This document shows, one piece after another, positions 1 through 8,447 of a stretch of DNA of 64,000 bases; the stretch's first letter is position 1; each line of letters opens with the position of its first letter. A model generated the notes under the pieces. That model searched no databases. It worked only from the letters and a program-made list of their open reading frames with translations, and was not told where the DNA came from. A program made the translations under genes and the position numbers. The DNA is from Frateuria aurantia DSM 6220 (GTDB lineage Bacteria > Pseudomonadota > Gammaproteobacteria > Xanthomonadales > Rhodanobacteraceae). The stretch spans positions 248,001-312,000 of the forward strand of contig NC_017033.1 in the NCBI RefSeq assembly GCF_000242255.2, in the 5' to 3' direction.

Positions 1-2190
1 CCGGATTATCTGGCTTTCCAGAAAGCCGAGGCCAGCCTGTTCAAGGGCACGGGTTACGAGAATGACGCTCTGGGTTCCCGGCCGACCTTCGACGCGACCA
101 AAGCCAGCCTGCTTCGTGACTTCCACAAGACTTGGTATGCGCCCAACAACGCGATCCTGGTGGTTGTCGGCGATGTTGATCCGCAGACGACCCTGGGCAA
201 GATCAAGCAACTGTTCGGGACGATCCCGAAGCAGGCCCTGCCGCAGCGGGCACCGCTGAAGTTGCAGCCATTCAAAGCCCGGACCGTGCAGAGCACCACC
301 CCGCAGGGCACCGGCTCGATCCAGGCGCTGTTTCGCGCGCCGGGGCTGAAGTCCAAGGATGCGGCGGCCTTTCAGGTTCTGCTGGATGTACTGAACAATC
401 CACGCAGCTCGCTCTCGGCCTTGGCGGCCCAGGGCAAGGTGCTGGCGGCCGGCGCCCAGCTGCAGCCCTTTACCGAGGCCGGCATCGGCCTGGTCGAGGT
501 GGACTTCGCCAAGGGAGCCGATCCGGTTCAGGCCCGCGCCGATATGGACGGGGTGCTGGCCGAGGTATTGAAGAACGGGGTTTCTCCCGAGCTGGTGGAG
601 GCCGCCAAGCGTTCCGAACTGGCACAGAAGGAATTCAACAAGACCAGCGCGGTCACCCTTGCCAGTGCCTGGTCGCAGGCGCTGGCCTGGCAGGGTCTGA
701 AGTCGCCGGACGAGGCCAGCGACCTCATCCATGCGGTGACCGTCGATGACGTCAATCGCGTCGCCAGGGAATGGCTGCAACCTGACCAGCGCTATACCGT
801 GGTGCTGACGCCTGATCCGAACGGCAAGCGCCCGCCCGACAGCAGCGGCTTCGGCGGTTCGGAATCCTTCGGTGGCGACAACAAGCTGGACGGTCCGCTG
901 CCGGAGTGGGCGGCCCGTTCACTGGGCCAGCTGTCGATGCCGCACTGGACCCTGGCACCGACGCGAACCGTACTGCCCAATGGCATCACTCTGATCGTGC
1001 AGCCCGAGACCATCAGCAAGACCGTGTCGGTATTCGGTCATATCGATGGCGATGAGCACCTGCAGGAGCCGGTTGGCAAGGACGGCGTCGGCCGGGTGCT
1101 GAACGGCATGTTCGACTATGGCACCACCGGCCTGGACCGCGAGGCCTTCCACAAGGCGCTGGATGCCTTGGCGGCACAGGAGCGTGGCGGCGCCGATTTC
1201 AGTCTGGAGGTACCCAGCGAAGGCTTTGACAAGGGCCTGCAACTGCTGGCCGACAATGTGCTGCATCCGGCGATGCCCGAATCGGCCTTCCAGGTCCAGC
1301 AGCAGAGTCTGGCCCGCGAACTGGCCGGCGCGATGCAGTCGCCGAACTACAAGACGATGCATGCCCTGTGGAAGGGCTTGCTGCCGGCAGGTGATCCCGG
1401 TCTGCGCGAGGCGACGCCGGCCACCGTGTCGTCGCTCAAGCTGGATGATGTCAAGGCCTATCACGCGCAGACCTTCCGCCCGGATCTGACCACCATCGTG
1501 GTGGTGGGGGACGTCAGCCCGGCCTCGGCCGCCAAGGCGGTCGGTCAATACTTCGGCCAGTGGCAGGCCAAGGGACCCAAGCCCGAGGTCACACCCAGGC
1601 CGGTACCGGTCAATCCGGCCGGTTTCACCTTGATTGCCAATCCCTATGCGGCGCAGGACACGGTGTTCCTGGCCCAGTCCCTGCAGATGAATCTGGCCAA
1701 TCCTGATCGCTATGCCCTGCAGCTGGGCAATGAGGTATTGGGCGGCAATGGTTTTGCCTCGAGGCTGATGACCGATATCCGGGTCCGCCACGGCTATGCC
1801 TACGGTGCCGACTCGGGCCTGCAGATCCAGAAGAGCCGCAGCATCTTCTATGTCACCTATGGCAGTGACCCGTCCAAGGTCGGTCCGGTGGACGCTCTGG
1901 TACGCCAGAATCTGGAAAAGATGCGATCCACGCCGGTCGAAGCGCATGAGCTGGAAAATGCCCGACAGGCCCAGATCCGTTCGATTCCGCTCAGCGTTTC
2001 CAGTTTCCGCAGCATCGGTTCTTCGCTGCTGCGCTGGAGTTACAACGGCGAGCCGCTGGATCAGCCGATGGTGGCCGCGCGGCATTATCTGAGCCTGACA
2101 GCGCCTCAGGTCCAGGCCGCCTTCAAGCGCTATATCCTGCCGCAGCATCTGACCCAGGTGGTGCAGGGACCTGATCCGGTCAAGCACTGA
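1..2190 (+). CDS. M16 family zinc metallopeptidase (insulinase/pitrilysin-like), 5' end outside window
   Basis: The frame is open from base 1, so the N-terminus lies outside the window; 729 residues are visible. M16 enzymes are two-domain zinc peptidases that degrade peptides, usually in the periplasm in this type of bacterium. The visible part begins in the first M16 unit, with WYAPNNAILVVVGDVDP near residues 43-60, the usual strand after the Y-x-P-N element. It then holds a second full unit from about residue 320, with the matching YHAQTFRPDLTTIVVVGDV near residue 487. No HxxEH zinc motif is visible; in two-unit bacterial proteins it sits in the first unit, here upstream of base 1. The second unit has no such motif, as expected for the non-catalytic half. 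A stem-loop follows the stop. Substrate unknown. Confidence 0.9.
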   Translation, partial: PDYLAFQKAEASLFKGTGYENDALGSRPTFDATKASLLRDFHKTWYAPNNAILVVVGDVDPQTTLGKIKQLFGTIPKQALPQRAPLKLQPFKARTVQSTTPQGTGSIQALFRAPGLKSKDAAAFQVLLDVLNNPRSSLSALAAQGKVLAAGAQLQPFTEAGIGLVEVDFAKGADPVQARADMDGVLAEVLKNGVSPELVEAAKRSELAQKEFNKTSAVTLASAWSQALAWQGLKSPDEASDLIHAVTVDDVNRVAREWLQPDQRYTVVLTPDPNGKRPPDSSGFGGSESFGGDNKLDGPLPEWAARSLGQLSMPHWTLAPTRTVLPNGITLIVQPETISKTVSVFGHIDGDEHLQEPVGKDGVGRVLNGMFDYGTTGLDREAFHKALDALAAQERGGADFSLEVPSEGFDKGLQLLADNVLHPAMPESAFQVQQQSLARELAGAMQSPNYKTMHALWKGLLPAGDPGLREATPATVSSLKLDDVKAYHAQTFRPDLTTIVVVGDVSPASAAKAVGQYFGQWQAKGPKPEVTPRPVPVNPAGFTLIANPYAAQDTVFLAQSLQMNLANPDRYALQLGNEVLGGNGFASRLMTDIRVRHGYAYGADSGLQIQKSRSIFYVTYGSDPSKVGPVDALVRQNLEKMRSTPVEAHELENARQAQIRSIPLSVSSFRSIGSSLLRWSYNGEPLDQPMVAARHYLSLTAPQVQAAFKRYILPQHLTQVVQGPDPVKH

Positions 2191-2229
2191 GCCGGCGTGG
2201 GTGCCGCCGGTCGGCGGTGCCCGCGAATG

Positions 2230-2268
2230 CGACAAGGCCCGGGACCATGACGGTTCCGGGCCTTGTCG
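2230..2268. terminator. stem-loop between convergent genes, probable bidirectional terminator
   Basis: Fourteen to fifteen paired bases: the arm starting CGACAAGGCCC pairs with GGGCCTTGTCG across a loop of about nine bases. It lies between the stop of the M16 peptidase and the stop of the convergent ferritin-like gene. There is no clear T-run, so termination activity is inferred from position and stem strength. Confidence 0.6.
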
Positions 2269-2296
2269 TTGCAGCGGGGCCAAGAGCGGCCGGGAT

Positions 2297-3289
2297 TCAG
2301 GCCTTCTTTTTCTTCTTCATGAACTTCAGCGCGAAACGGGCCAGGGTCGGTGCCGTGGTCGGCCGCAGCAGGCGCTTGTCATAGCCGGAGAAGCGATGCT
2401 CGTCCTCGTCCAGGCACAGCTGCAGCAGCTCGGGCAGCGACAGGTCATCGGCCGTCATGGACTGAGCGCCGTTGACGGTGAAATTGTTGTCCTGGGTACG
2501 CTCGTTGCCGTCGCCGTCCAGTGAACGGGCCAGACCGATGCGCTCCCAGCCCAGGAAACAGTAGACGCGGAAAACCTTGAACTCGAAGCCGATGCGACGC
2601 CACCACGGCATGTTCTTGCGATGCCAGGCGACCCAGTTGGCGAACAGCAGGATATGTCGGCATTCTTCCTGCATCACCGGCTCGAACGTATCGATCAGCT
2701 CTTGCGGGAACAGGCCCGAGCGCTGGGCCACCTTGAACAGGCCGAAGGCAAAGAAACTGTCGATGCACTCGCTGTAGCCGGTGACCATATAGGCCCATTC
2801 GGCGTCGGTGGGATAGATGTAGGGCGGCTCCTTGACCAACGGAATCCCGTAATGGGTCACCATCTTGGACAGGACTTCCTTGTGCCGGTTTTCTTCCCAG
2901 GCATTCAGCGCCAGTGCCAGCCGCATGTCTTTGTCGGCCACGGTCTTGGCATAGGCGGCCATCCGCAGCCGGGCCTTGCCCTCGGTTTCCACGGCGATGT
3001 CCCAGATCGGCAGGGCGGTGATGCGCGCCAGCTCCTCGGGTGCCAGTTTCGGCCACTCCAGCACCGAAGGGCGGTAGGGATTGAAAGTTTCGCGGAACAT
3101 CCGGCAGAGCTCATGCTTGTGGGTTTCCGAGCCTATCTTGAAGGGACCGGGCGTATCACTGGTCCAATAGCGCGAAACCTTGTCCGCTGCCTCGACCGCA
3201 GCAGGGTCGAAAGGCCCCGAGGGCAGCACCGGCGCGGTGAAACCGGGCACCATCGCCTCGGTGTCGAATACATCCACCATGTGATCCAT
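2297..3289 (-). CDS. ferritin-like diiron domain protein
   Basis: 330 residues. Two carboxylate-histidine motifs typical of ferritin-like four-helix diiron proteins are visible, EENRHKE in the middle and EECRH about 75 residues later, each in a helical stretch. This supports a dinuclear iron site. The C-terminus is very basic (KKKKKA). No signal peptide is seen, so it is probably cytoplasmic. An in-frame TTG lies five codons upstream, but the ATG at 3289 has a GGAAG ribosome site at good spacing and was chosen. The gene stands alone between a convergent peptidase and the porin gene. Substrate and reaction (oxidase, hydroxylase or iron handling) cannot be told from sequence. Confidence 0.7.
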   Translation of the reverse strand: MDHMVDVFDTEAMVPGFTAPVLPSGPFDPAAVEAADKVSRYWTSDTPGPFKIGSETHKHELCRMFRETFNPYRPSVLEWPKLAPEELARITALPIWDIAVETEGKARLRMAAYAKTVADKDMRLALALNAWEENRHKEVLSKMVTHYGIPLVKEPPYIYPTDAEWAYMVTGYSECIDSFFAFGLFKVAQRSGLFPQELIDTFEPVMQEECRHILLFANWVAWHRKNMPWWRRIGFEFKVFRVYCFLGWERIGLARSLDGDGNERTQDNNFTVNGAQSMTADDLSLPELLQLCLDEDEHRFSGYDKRLLRPTTAPTLARFALKFMKKKKKA

Positions 3290-3485
3290 ATAAACAACTT
3301 CCAATGCGTTGGGGCGTTGAGGTGCGAACGCAGAAGAGTGGAGCCGGGAAGCACACAGACCGGCGGGGGCCGGCTGACCGCTGCAATCGCTGAGCGATTA
3401 TAGCCTCCCGATATACTGTACTGGAAGGTACAGTGTCACAGTGGCTTGATCAGACCTCGCTGGGTCAGCCGGCATCTCCGTCGTG

Positions 3486-4934
3486 TCAGAAGACGACTTT
3501 CAAGGTCAGATTGCCCAGCCAGATGCCGGGACGCTGGATCAGGCCGCCCGGACGATCGATATATTCCACGCCGGGCCGGATCATCAGCCAGCGCCGCAGC
3601 CAAAGCGAATAGTTGACTTCATATTGTTTCTCGAAGGTCTGCACCGGCATGCCTGCATCGTCGAGGGGCAGGCTCTGCTGTTCGAACTGCTGCTGGCGGG
3701 GGTTGACGGTGAGCTTGCCGACGCCGATCGATGCCACGTCCTGGGGGCGGCTTTCGAACGGGCCCTGCATCTCGACACCGGTCATCCAGGCCTGGCTGTA
3801 CTTGGCGGTGGCACGGTCGCCCTCGGACATGTCGGCGAACACGCTGAGCTGGCGATCCGGATTGCTGGCGGGTTGCCAGACGACCTGATCGGTATAGACA
3901 TACCAGCCGGTTCGGCTGTTGCTCAGTCTGGCTTTGCCGCCATATACCGCCCTCGGCAGGCCGGCCATATTGGAATAGACGTCTTTGGCGCTGGAGGTGT
4001 CATAGTAGGCACCGACGAAATAGTGGCCAGGATAGTGATTGTCGGCCACGCCGGGGGTGATGCCTACTTCGAGCGGCAGAATCACTCCGGTGGTGCCGGC
4101 AAAGCTCAGCATGAAGCCTCGGCTGGCACGATTGTAGGTGGGATCGACCGTATAGACGCCGAATTCGCCATAGACCAGCGGTGTCGCCAGTCTGGCGCGG
4201 ACACCCCAGGTGGCTTTAGGTGAATTGATCCATCCGCTGTCCATCGACAAGGTCAGCGGATGGCCGCAGAACACCAGACTCTGGAACTGGCAGAGCTGCG
4301 ACTGGTGGCCGTACTGGTTGCCGATGGTGACGCGACCGGCCATCAGGTCGAAACCCTTGTTCGGCGAAGTGTATTCGTAGTTCATGGCGTACAGACGGAC
4401 GTCCTGGCCGACACCGTAGATTTCCTGGACCTGGACGATGGTACCGAGTCGCGACAAACCCAGATCATGACCGGCGCGCTCGCCGAGTTTGAAATGGAAG
4501 CTCGAGCCGTTCCAGTGCCACAGTCTGGCCAGGTCGAAATCGGCCTCGATGGCGATCTGGTGGGTATAGGCACTGCCGTAATAACCGCCGCCGAAGGCCG
4601 ATTCCGACTGGTAGTCGGCACCCAGGGCGATGCCCTTGTCCAGCAGCCGGCTGCGCAGGCCGCCCCAGTCACCGGTCAGGTACTTGCGCGAAGCTTTGCC
4701 GGTATAGGCGGGGGCCGGCTTTTGCTGAGGACCGCGTTGGTAATGATGCTGGTGGCTCTTGGGTGTCGGTGCGGAAGGACCATGGTCGGCGGTGGTGGCC
4801 GTCTGGCCCTGGCTGGCGCCTTGGGTGGTGGTCTGGTTCAGGCTTTGGGCCTGGGCCGCCGCCGAGGCAGCGAGCAAGAAGGTGGTGGCGCCGGCGAGGC
4901 CGGTGCAAGCCCGAACGAAATGCTTGATGTGCAT
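3486..4934 (-). CDS. OprB-family carbohydrate-selective outer membrane porin
   Basis: 482 residues. A signal peptide (HIKHFVRACTGLAG, then a small-residue stretch ending AAAQAQ) is followed by a low-complexity Q/T/S/H linker. The OprB barrel starts near KYLTGDWGGLRSRL, the hallmark N-terminal OprB element, and ends in a terminal aromatic residue (LTLKVVF), as outer-membrane barrels do. The family forms channels for glucose, polyols and other sugars. An upstream in-frame start would put 20 residues before the signal peptide, so the ATG at 4934 was chosen. A 13-bp inverted repeat about 115 bp upstream matches one before the flavocytochrome dehydrogenase operon. This suggests the porin feeds sugar or polyol to that periplasmic enzyme under the adjacent GntR regulator. 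Confidence 0.88.
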   Translation of the reverse strand: MHIKHFVRACTGLAGATTFLLAASAAAQAQSLNQTTTQGASQGQTATTADHGPSAPTPKSHQHHYQRGPQQKPAPAYTGKASRKYLTGDWGGLRSRLLDKGIALGADYQSESAFGGGYYGSAYTHQIAIEADFDLARLWHWNGSSFHFKLGERAGHDLGLSRLGTIVQVQEIYGVGQDVRLYAMNYEYTSPNKGFDLMAGRVTIGNQYGHQSQLCQFQSLVFCGHPLTLSMDSGWINSPKATWGVRARLATPLVYGEFGVYTVDPTYNRASRGFMLSFAGTTGVILPLEVGITPGVADNHYPGHYFVGAYYDTSSAKDVYSNMAGLPRAVYGGKARLSNSRTGWYVYTDQVVWQPASNPDRQLSVFADMSEGDRATAKYSQAWMTGVEMQGPFESRPQDVASIGVGKLTVNPRQQQFEQQSLPLDDAGMPVQTFEKQYEVNYSLWLRRWLMIRPGVEYIDRPGGLIQRPGIWLGNLTLKVVF

Positions 4935-5049
4935 AAGCCTGAAATTCGAATGGTGGGGTGGAATAAGTGCAGGTGCGCGGCATCGGTCAGCCATGGCCGA
5001 CCTGACGGGACCGGCTGTCCATCAGCCGCAGGCACACCCCTTCTGGTTG

Positions 5050-5062
5050 GACATCATATGAC
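5050..5062 (-). promoter_or_regulatory. candidate GntR-type operator upstream of the porin
   Basis: Read on the minus strand this is GTCAT-ATG-ATGTC, one mismatch from the perfect inverted repeat at 5988-6000. It lies in the divergent region between the porin start (4934) and the GntR start (5194), so it could serve both. A second small palindrome, GACATTATGTC (5060-5070), overlaps it. Operator function is inferred from symmetry, recurrence and position. Confidence 0.5.
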
Positions 5063-5193
5063 ATTATGTCGCCGCGGCAAATTGGCACCTATCATTGAGG
5101 TGCCTCGAGCAGACCGTCACAGGCTTGAAACTTCCGCTCCGTGAATGAGTTATGCTCAAAACGATGTCCGTGAAGTAACAGCAGGGAACACTT

Positions 5194-5934
5194 ATGACGG
5201 AACGACTGCGTGGCCGATCCAGAAGCCTGTCCGATGTAGTGGTGGATGAACTGATGGAGCGGATCAATGCCGGTCGTTATCCGGTCGGCAGCCGCCTGCC
5301 GACCGAGCCGGAAATGATTGCCGATTTCAATGTCAGTCGGACCGTGATTCGCGAGGCCTTGTCACGACTCAAGGCCCGCAACCGGGTCGATACCCGCCAT
5401 GGCGTGGGTACTTTTGTGCTGGCGCCACGCGAGCGCGAGTTCGAGCTGGGCGGGCAGGTCATCGTGCCCTCGACCCTGCTGGACGTGCTGGCCGTGCTGG
5501 AGGCCCGGGTCGGCCTGGAAGTGGAGGCGGCCGGCATGGCGGCTCAGCGCCGCAGTGACGAGCAGTTGCTGGCCATCGAGGCCGCCATGCGCGCCTTCCG
5601 TGCTGCCGTGAACACTCCGGAGATGGACACGGTCGATCCTGACATCCATTTCCACGAGGCGATTGCCGATGCTACCGGCAACCGCTTTATCCGCGAGATG
5701 CTGGGGCGGTTGGGCCAGGCGGCGATACCGCGTACCCGCAGCAATACCGAAAAGCATCTGCCGCGCTCCAGTTCGGGATTTCTGGAGCAGGTGCTGATCG
5801 AGCATCAGGCCATCCTGGATGCGATCCGGGTTCGCGACAAGGCGGCGGCATGCGAGGCCATGCGCCACCATCTGGCGCAATCGGTGGCCCGCCTGCAATC
5901 GGTCCGCAGCGAAATCGAGCGCCGCGAAAGCTGA
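5194..5934 (+). CDS. GntR family transcriptional regulator, FadR subfamily (FCD domain)
   Basis: 246 residues. An N-terminal winged helix (about 10-75) has the GntR signature RLPTEPEMIADFNVSRTVIR and a wing ending GVGTFV. A C-terminal all-helical FCD ligand domain (about 95-235) has the metal or ligand histidines in D-x-x-F-H and in the EHQAIL and MRHHL segments. FadR-type regulators of this length commonly respond to sugar acids or organic acids and repress nearby catabolic genes. The gene is divergent from the OprB porin and precedes the membrane dehydrogenase operon. Both carry the same palindrome, so it probably controls both and itself. Start ATG has the ribosome site CAGGGAAC. The ligand is unknown. 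Confidence 0.88.
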   Translation: MTERLRGRSRSLSDVVVDELMERINAGRYPVGSRLPTEPEMIADFNVSRTVIREALSRLKARNRVDTRHGVGTFVLAPREREFELGGQVIVPSTLLDVLAVLEARVGLEVEAAGMAAQRRSDEQLLAIEAAMRAFRAAVNTPEMDTVDPDIHFHEAIADATGNRFIREMLGRLGQAAIPRTRSNTEKHLPRSSSGFLEQVLIEHQAILDAIRVRDKAAACEAMRHHLAQSVARLQSVRSEIERRES

Positions 5935-6306
5935 GCCGGAAACATTTCGGCATGCACACCGCCGAGGGCTGTGGTATCTTGCCCCAGTCATATGATGACA
6001 ATATCTGATGATGTCGTTGCGGTCGTGTATCCGGCGCAGGCCGGCTCCGGTCCATGACATGTCAGGGTGGGTCATGCCGGGACTGGAGGCTGGAGGATCA
6101 GCTCGATGGTCGGCGGAGCAGGTGATGACGGCGTGCCGTGATGCCTGTGCCGCGGTCCGATGCTCCTCCGGGATCTGTACCGACAAGGTCGGAGCCGCGA
6201 CTCAGGCTCCGGTGACGACATACCCCTCCTGACAGGCCACGGAATCCGGTTTCGGCCGGAATCGCAGCGATGCCTGCTTCCCTGTCAGCTTGTTGAGGAT
6301 GTGATC
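5935..6306. other. intergenic region upstream of the dehydrogenase operon
   Basis: 372 bases without a convincing gene. It holds the palindrome at 5988-6000, followed by an AT-richer stretch (CAATATCTGATGATG) and a leader of about 290 bases. No hairpin with a T-run was noticed. The leader is long, so the promoter may lie nearer 6000 than the first start codon. Confidence 0.5.
5988..6000 (+). promoter_or_regulatory. candidate GntR-type operator upstream of the dehydrogenase operon
   Basis: Perfect 13-bp inverted repeat GTCAT-ATG-ATGAC, about 50 bp after the GntR stop and 306 bp before the small-subunit start. It is nearly identical to the site at 5050-5062. This fits FadR-type dimer binding, but binding is inferred. 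Confidence 0.55.
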
Positions 6307-6837
6307 GTGAGCCAAGAACGCAAGCCGCCGGCCGCCCTGCCGAGTGTGGCGCGCCGACGTTTCATGAGTGGAACCGTGCTGGGTGTGGTAGCCGGCAATC
6401 TGGGCCTGGAATGGTCCGAACGCAGCGAAGCCGCTGTCCCTGCCGCGACGGAAGAAGCGCCTGCGGAGTTTCTCTCGGTCTCCGCACAGCTGACCGGCGT
6501 CGATAACCTCTCGCCTTCCGTGGCTGGCCGTCTGTATGCCGCGTTGGTTGCCGATGACGGCGGCTTTCGCGACGCCGTGAAGGTCCTGGCCGGTTTTATC
6601 GTCAAGGCCGGGGGCGTGGAAGATCTCCAGCAGCAGCTGGATGCAGCGCAGTCGGCCGTCGCGCCCTTGCCACGCAAGATTGTCACCGCCTGGTATACAG
6701 GCATCGTCGGCGACGGACTGCATGCCCGCTGCATCGCCTACGAAGACACCCTGATGAACACCACCGTGGCCGAACATCTGCAGCCGCAGAGTTATTCACT
6801 GGGCAACTACGGTGCCTGGGCCAAGCAGCCCGTCTGA
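6307..6837 (+). CDS. small subunit of a three-component membrane dehydrogenase (FAD-SLDH/gluconate-dehydrogenase small-subunit family)
   Basis: 176 residues, starting at a GTG with GAGG upstream; another in-frame GTG lies two codons before. The N-terminus carries a twin-arginine-like ARRRFMSG followed by a hydrophobic stretch, so the protein is probably exported folded together with the flavoprotein subunit. The rest resembles the small subunit of sorbitol, fructose and related dehydrogenases (segments such as LTGVDNLSPSVAGRLYAAL). In these complexes the small subunit is needed for export and stability of the flavoprotein. The gene is first in an operon: 11 bases to the GMC subunit, which overlaps the cytochrome gene. 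Confidence 0.78.
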   Translation: MSQERKPPAALPSVARRRFMSGTVLGVVAGNLGLEWSERSEAAVPAATEEAPAEFLSVSAQLTGVDNLSPSVAGRLYAALVADDGGFRDAVKVLAGFIVKAGGVEDLQQQLDAAQSAVAPLPRKIVTAWYTGIVGDGLHARCIAYEDTLMNTTVAEHLQPQSYSLGNYGAWAKQPV

Positions 6838-6848
6838 GGATCGATCAA

Positions 6849-8447
6849 ATGACTGCACAACTGTCCGCCGACATCGTCGTGATCGGCTCGGGAATCTGCG
6901 GCTCGCTGGCCGCTCGTCAGCTCGCCGCCAAGGGCGCTTCGGTGCTGATGCTGGAAAGCGGCCCGCGCATCGATCGCGGCCTGATCGTCTCCAATTTCCG
7001 CAATTCGCCGCGCAAGGCCGACTTCATGTCGCCCTATCCCAGCTCGCCATGGTCGCCGCACCCGCTGTACGGCGTGGTCGACAATCACTATCTGGAACAG
7101 GCCGGCCCCTATCCCTACAAGGCCCAGTACATCCGGGGCGTGGGCGGCACTTCCTGGCATTGGGCCGCCCAGGCCTGGCGCTTCGTGCCCAATGACTTCC
7201 GCATCCAGTCGCTTTATGGCGTAGGCCGTGACTGGCCGATCAGCTATGACGAACTGGAGCCCTTCTATTACCAGGCCGAAGTGTTGATGGGCGTTTCCGG
7301 ACCTGTCAACAACGGCTCGCCGCGCAGCAAGCCTTTCCCGATGGAGCCGGTCGCCGAATCCTGGGCCCAGAAGCGCTTCCGCGAACAGATCGCCCCGCTG
7401 GGTTATGACCTGATCGTCAATACCACGGCCCGCAACAGCCGCAACTACGATGGACGTCCAGCCTGCTGTGGCAACAACAATTGCATGCCGATCTGTCCGA
7501 TCGATGCCCAGTATCACGGCGGCATTGCGGCCCAGTCGGCCGAGCATGCCGGTGTCAAGCTGGTGGAAAATGCCGTGGTCTACCGCATCGAAGCCGATGC
7601 GGCAGGCAAGATCGCGGCCGTGCACTATTACGACCCCAACAAGCAGTCGGTGCGGGTCATCGCCAAGCAGTTCCTGCTGGCAGCCAACGGCATCGAGTCG
7701 CCCAAGCTGCTGCTGCTCTCCAGCGACGACAAGCATCCCCAGGGCATCGCCAACAGTTCGGGCATGGTCGGTCGCCATCTGATGGACCATCCTAGCAACA
7801 AGTACATCTTCGAGACCGAAGAGCCGTTGTGGCCGGGACGCGGTCCTATGAGTCCGGGCTCGATCGGCAAGTTCCGTGACGGTGAGTTCCGCAAGCAGAT
7901 GGCCGCGGCCCGTATCGATCTGAACATGCCTTCCCAGGTGGCTCCGGTCGCCCAGGATCTGATCAAGCAGGGCATCTACGGCAAGGCGCTGCAGGAACAG
8001 TTCCAGCATCGCGCCGCCCGCCAGTTCTCGCTGAAGTCGGTGACCGAAATTCTTCCGGATCCGGAAAACCGCATCGTGCTCAGCGACAACAAGGATGCAA
8101 TGGGCATCCCCAAGCCGCGCGTGCACTATCACATGAGCGACTATGTCAACCGCTCGATGGACATGCTCAAGCCCATCTATGCCGAGATCATCAAGGCGAT
8201 GGGCGGCACCAACATCCGCAGCAATCCGGATGGGGTCTACGACAACAACCAGCACATCACCGGCACCATGAGCATGGGCAACGACCCGAAGAATTCGGTG
8301 GTCGATGCCTGGGGCCGGACCCATGACCACGAGAACCTGTTCATTGCCAGCACCGGCGTGATGCCGACGGCGGGCACCTGCAACTCCACCCTGACGGCCG
8401 TGGCGCTGGCCTTGCGCACGGCCTCCAAGATGGGAGCGGCCAGCTGA
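6849..8447 (+). CDS. GMC-family flavoprotein subunit of a membrane-bound sugar/polyol dehydrogenase
   Basis: 532 residues. The FAD-binding Rossmann motif GSGICG is at 13-18, followed by the E of LMLESGP. A cysteine cluster CCGNNNCMPIC at 206-216 matches the iron-sulfur binding site of the fructose and sorbitol dehydrogenase large subunits. The GMC catalytic pair is His469 (HITGTMSMG) and Asn512 (GTCNSTLT). It oxidises a sugar, polyol or sugar acid in the periplasm and passes electrons through the cytochrome subunit to ubiquinone. Substrate cannot be assigned; sorbitol, fructose, gluconate and 2-ketogluconate enzymes share this architecture. Ribosome site GAGGATCG before ATG; stop overlaps the next start (TGATG). 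Confidence 0.88.
   Translation: MTAQLSADIVVIGSGICGSLAARQLAAKGASVLMLESGPRIDRGLIVSNFRNSPRKADFMSPYPSSPWSPHPLYGVVDNHYLEQAGPYPYKAQYIRGVGGTSWHWAAQAWRFVPNDFRIQSLYGVGRDWPISYDELEPFYYQAEVLMGVSGPVNNGSPRSKPFPMEPVAESWAQKRFREQIAPLGYDLIVNTTARNSRNYDGRPACCGNNNCMPICPIDAQYHGGIAAQSAEHAGVKLVENAVVYRIEADAAGKIAAVHYYDPNKQSVRVIAKQFLLAANGIESPKLLLLSSDDKHPQGIANSSGMVGRHLMDHPSNKYIFETEEPLWPGRGPMSPGSIGKFRDGEFRKQMAAARIDLNMPSQVAPVAQDLIKQGIYGKALQEQFQHRAARQFSLKSVTEILPDPENRIVLSDNKDAMGIPKPRVHYHMSDYVNRSMDMLKPIYAEIIKAMGGTNIRSNPDGVYDNNQHITGTMSMGNDPKNSVVDAWGRTHDHENLFIASTGVMPTAGTCNSTLTAVALALRTASKMGAAS

Noticed and set aside
919..2283. Long open frame on the minus strand opposite the M16 peptidase
   Set aside because: Antisense shadow of a GC-rich gene; no family features and no ribosome site.
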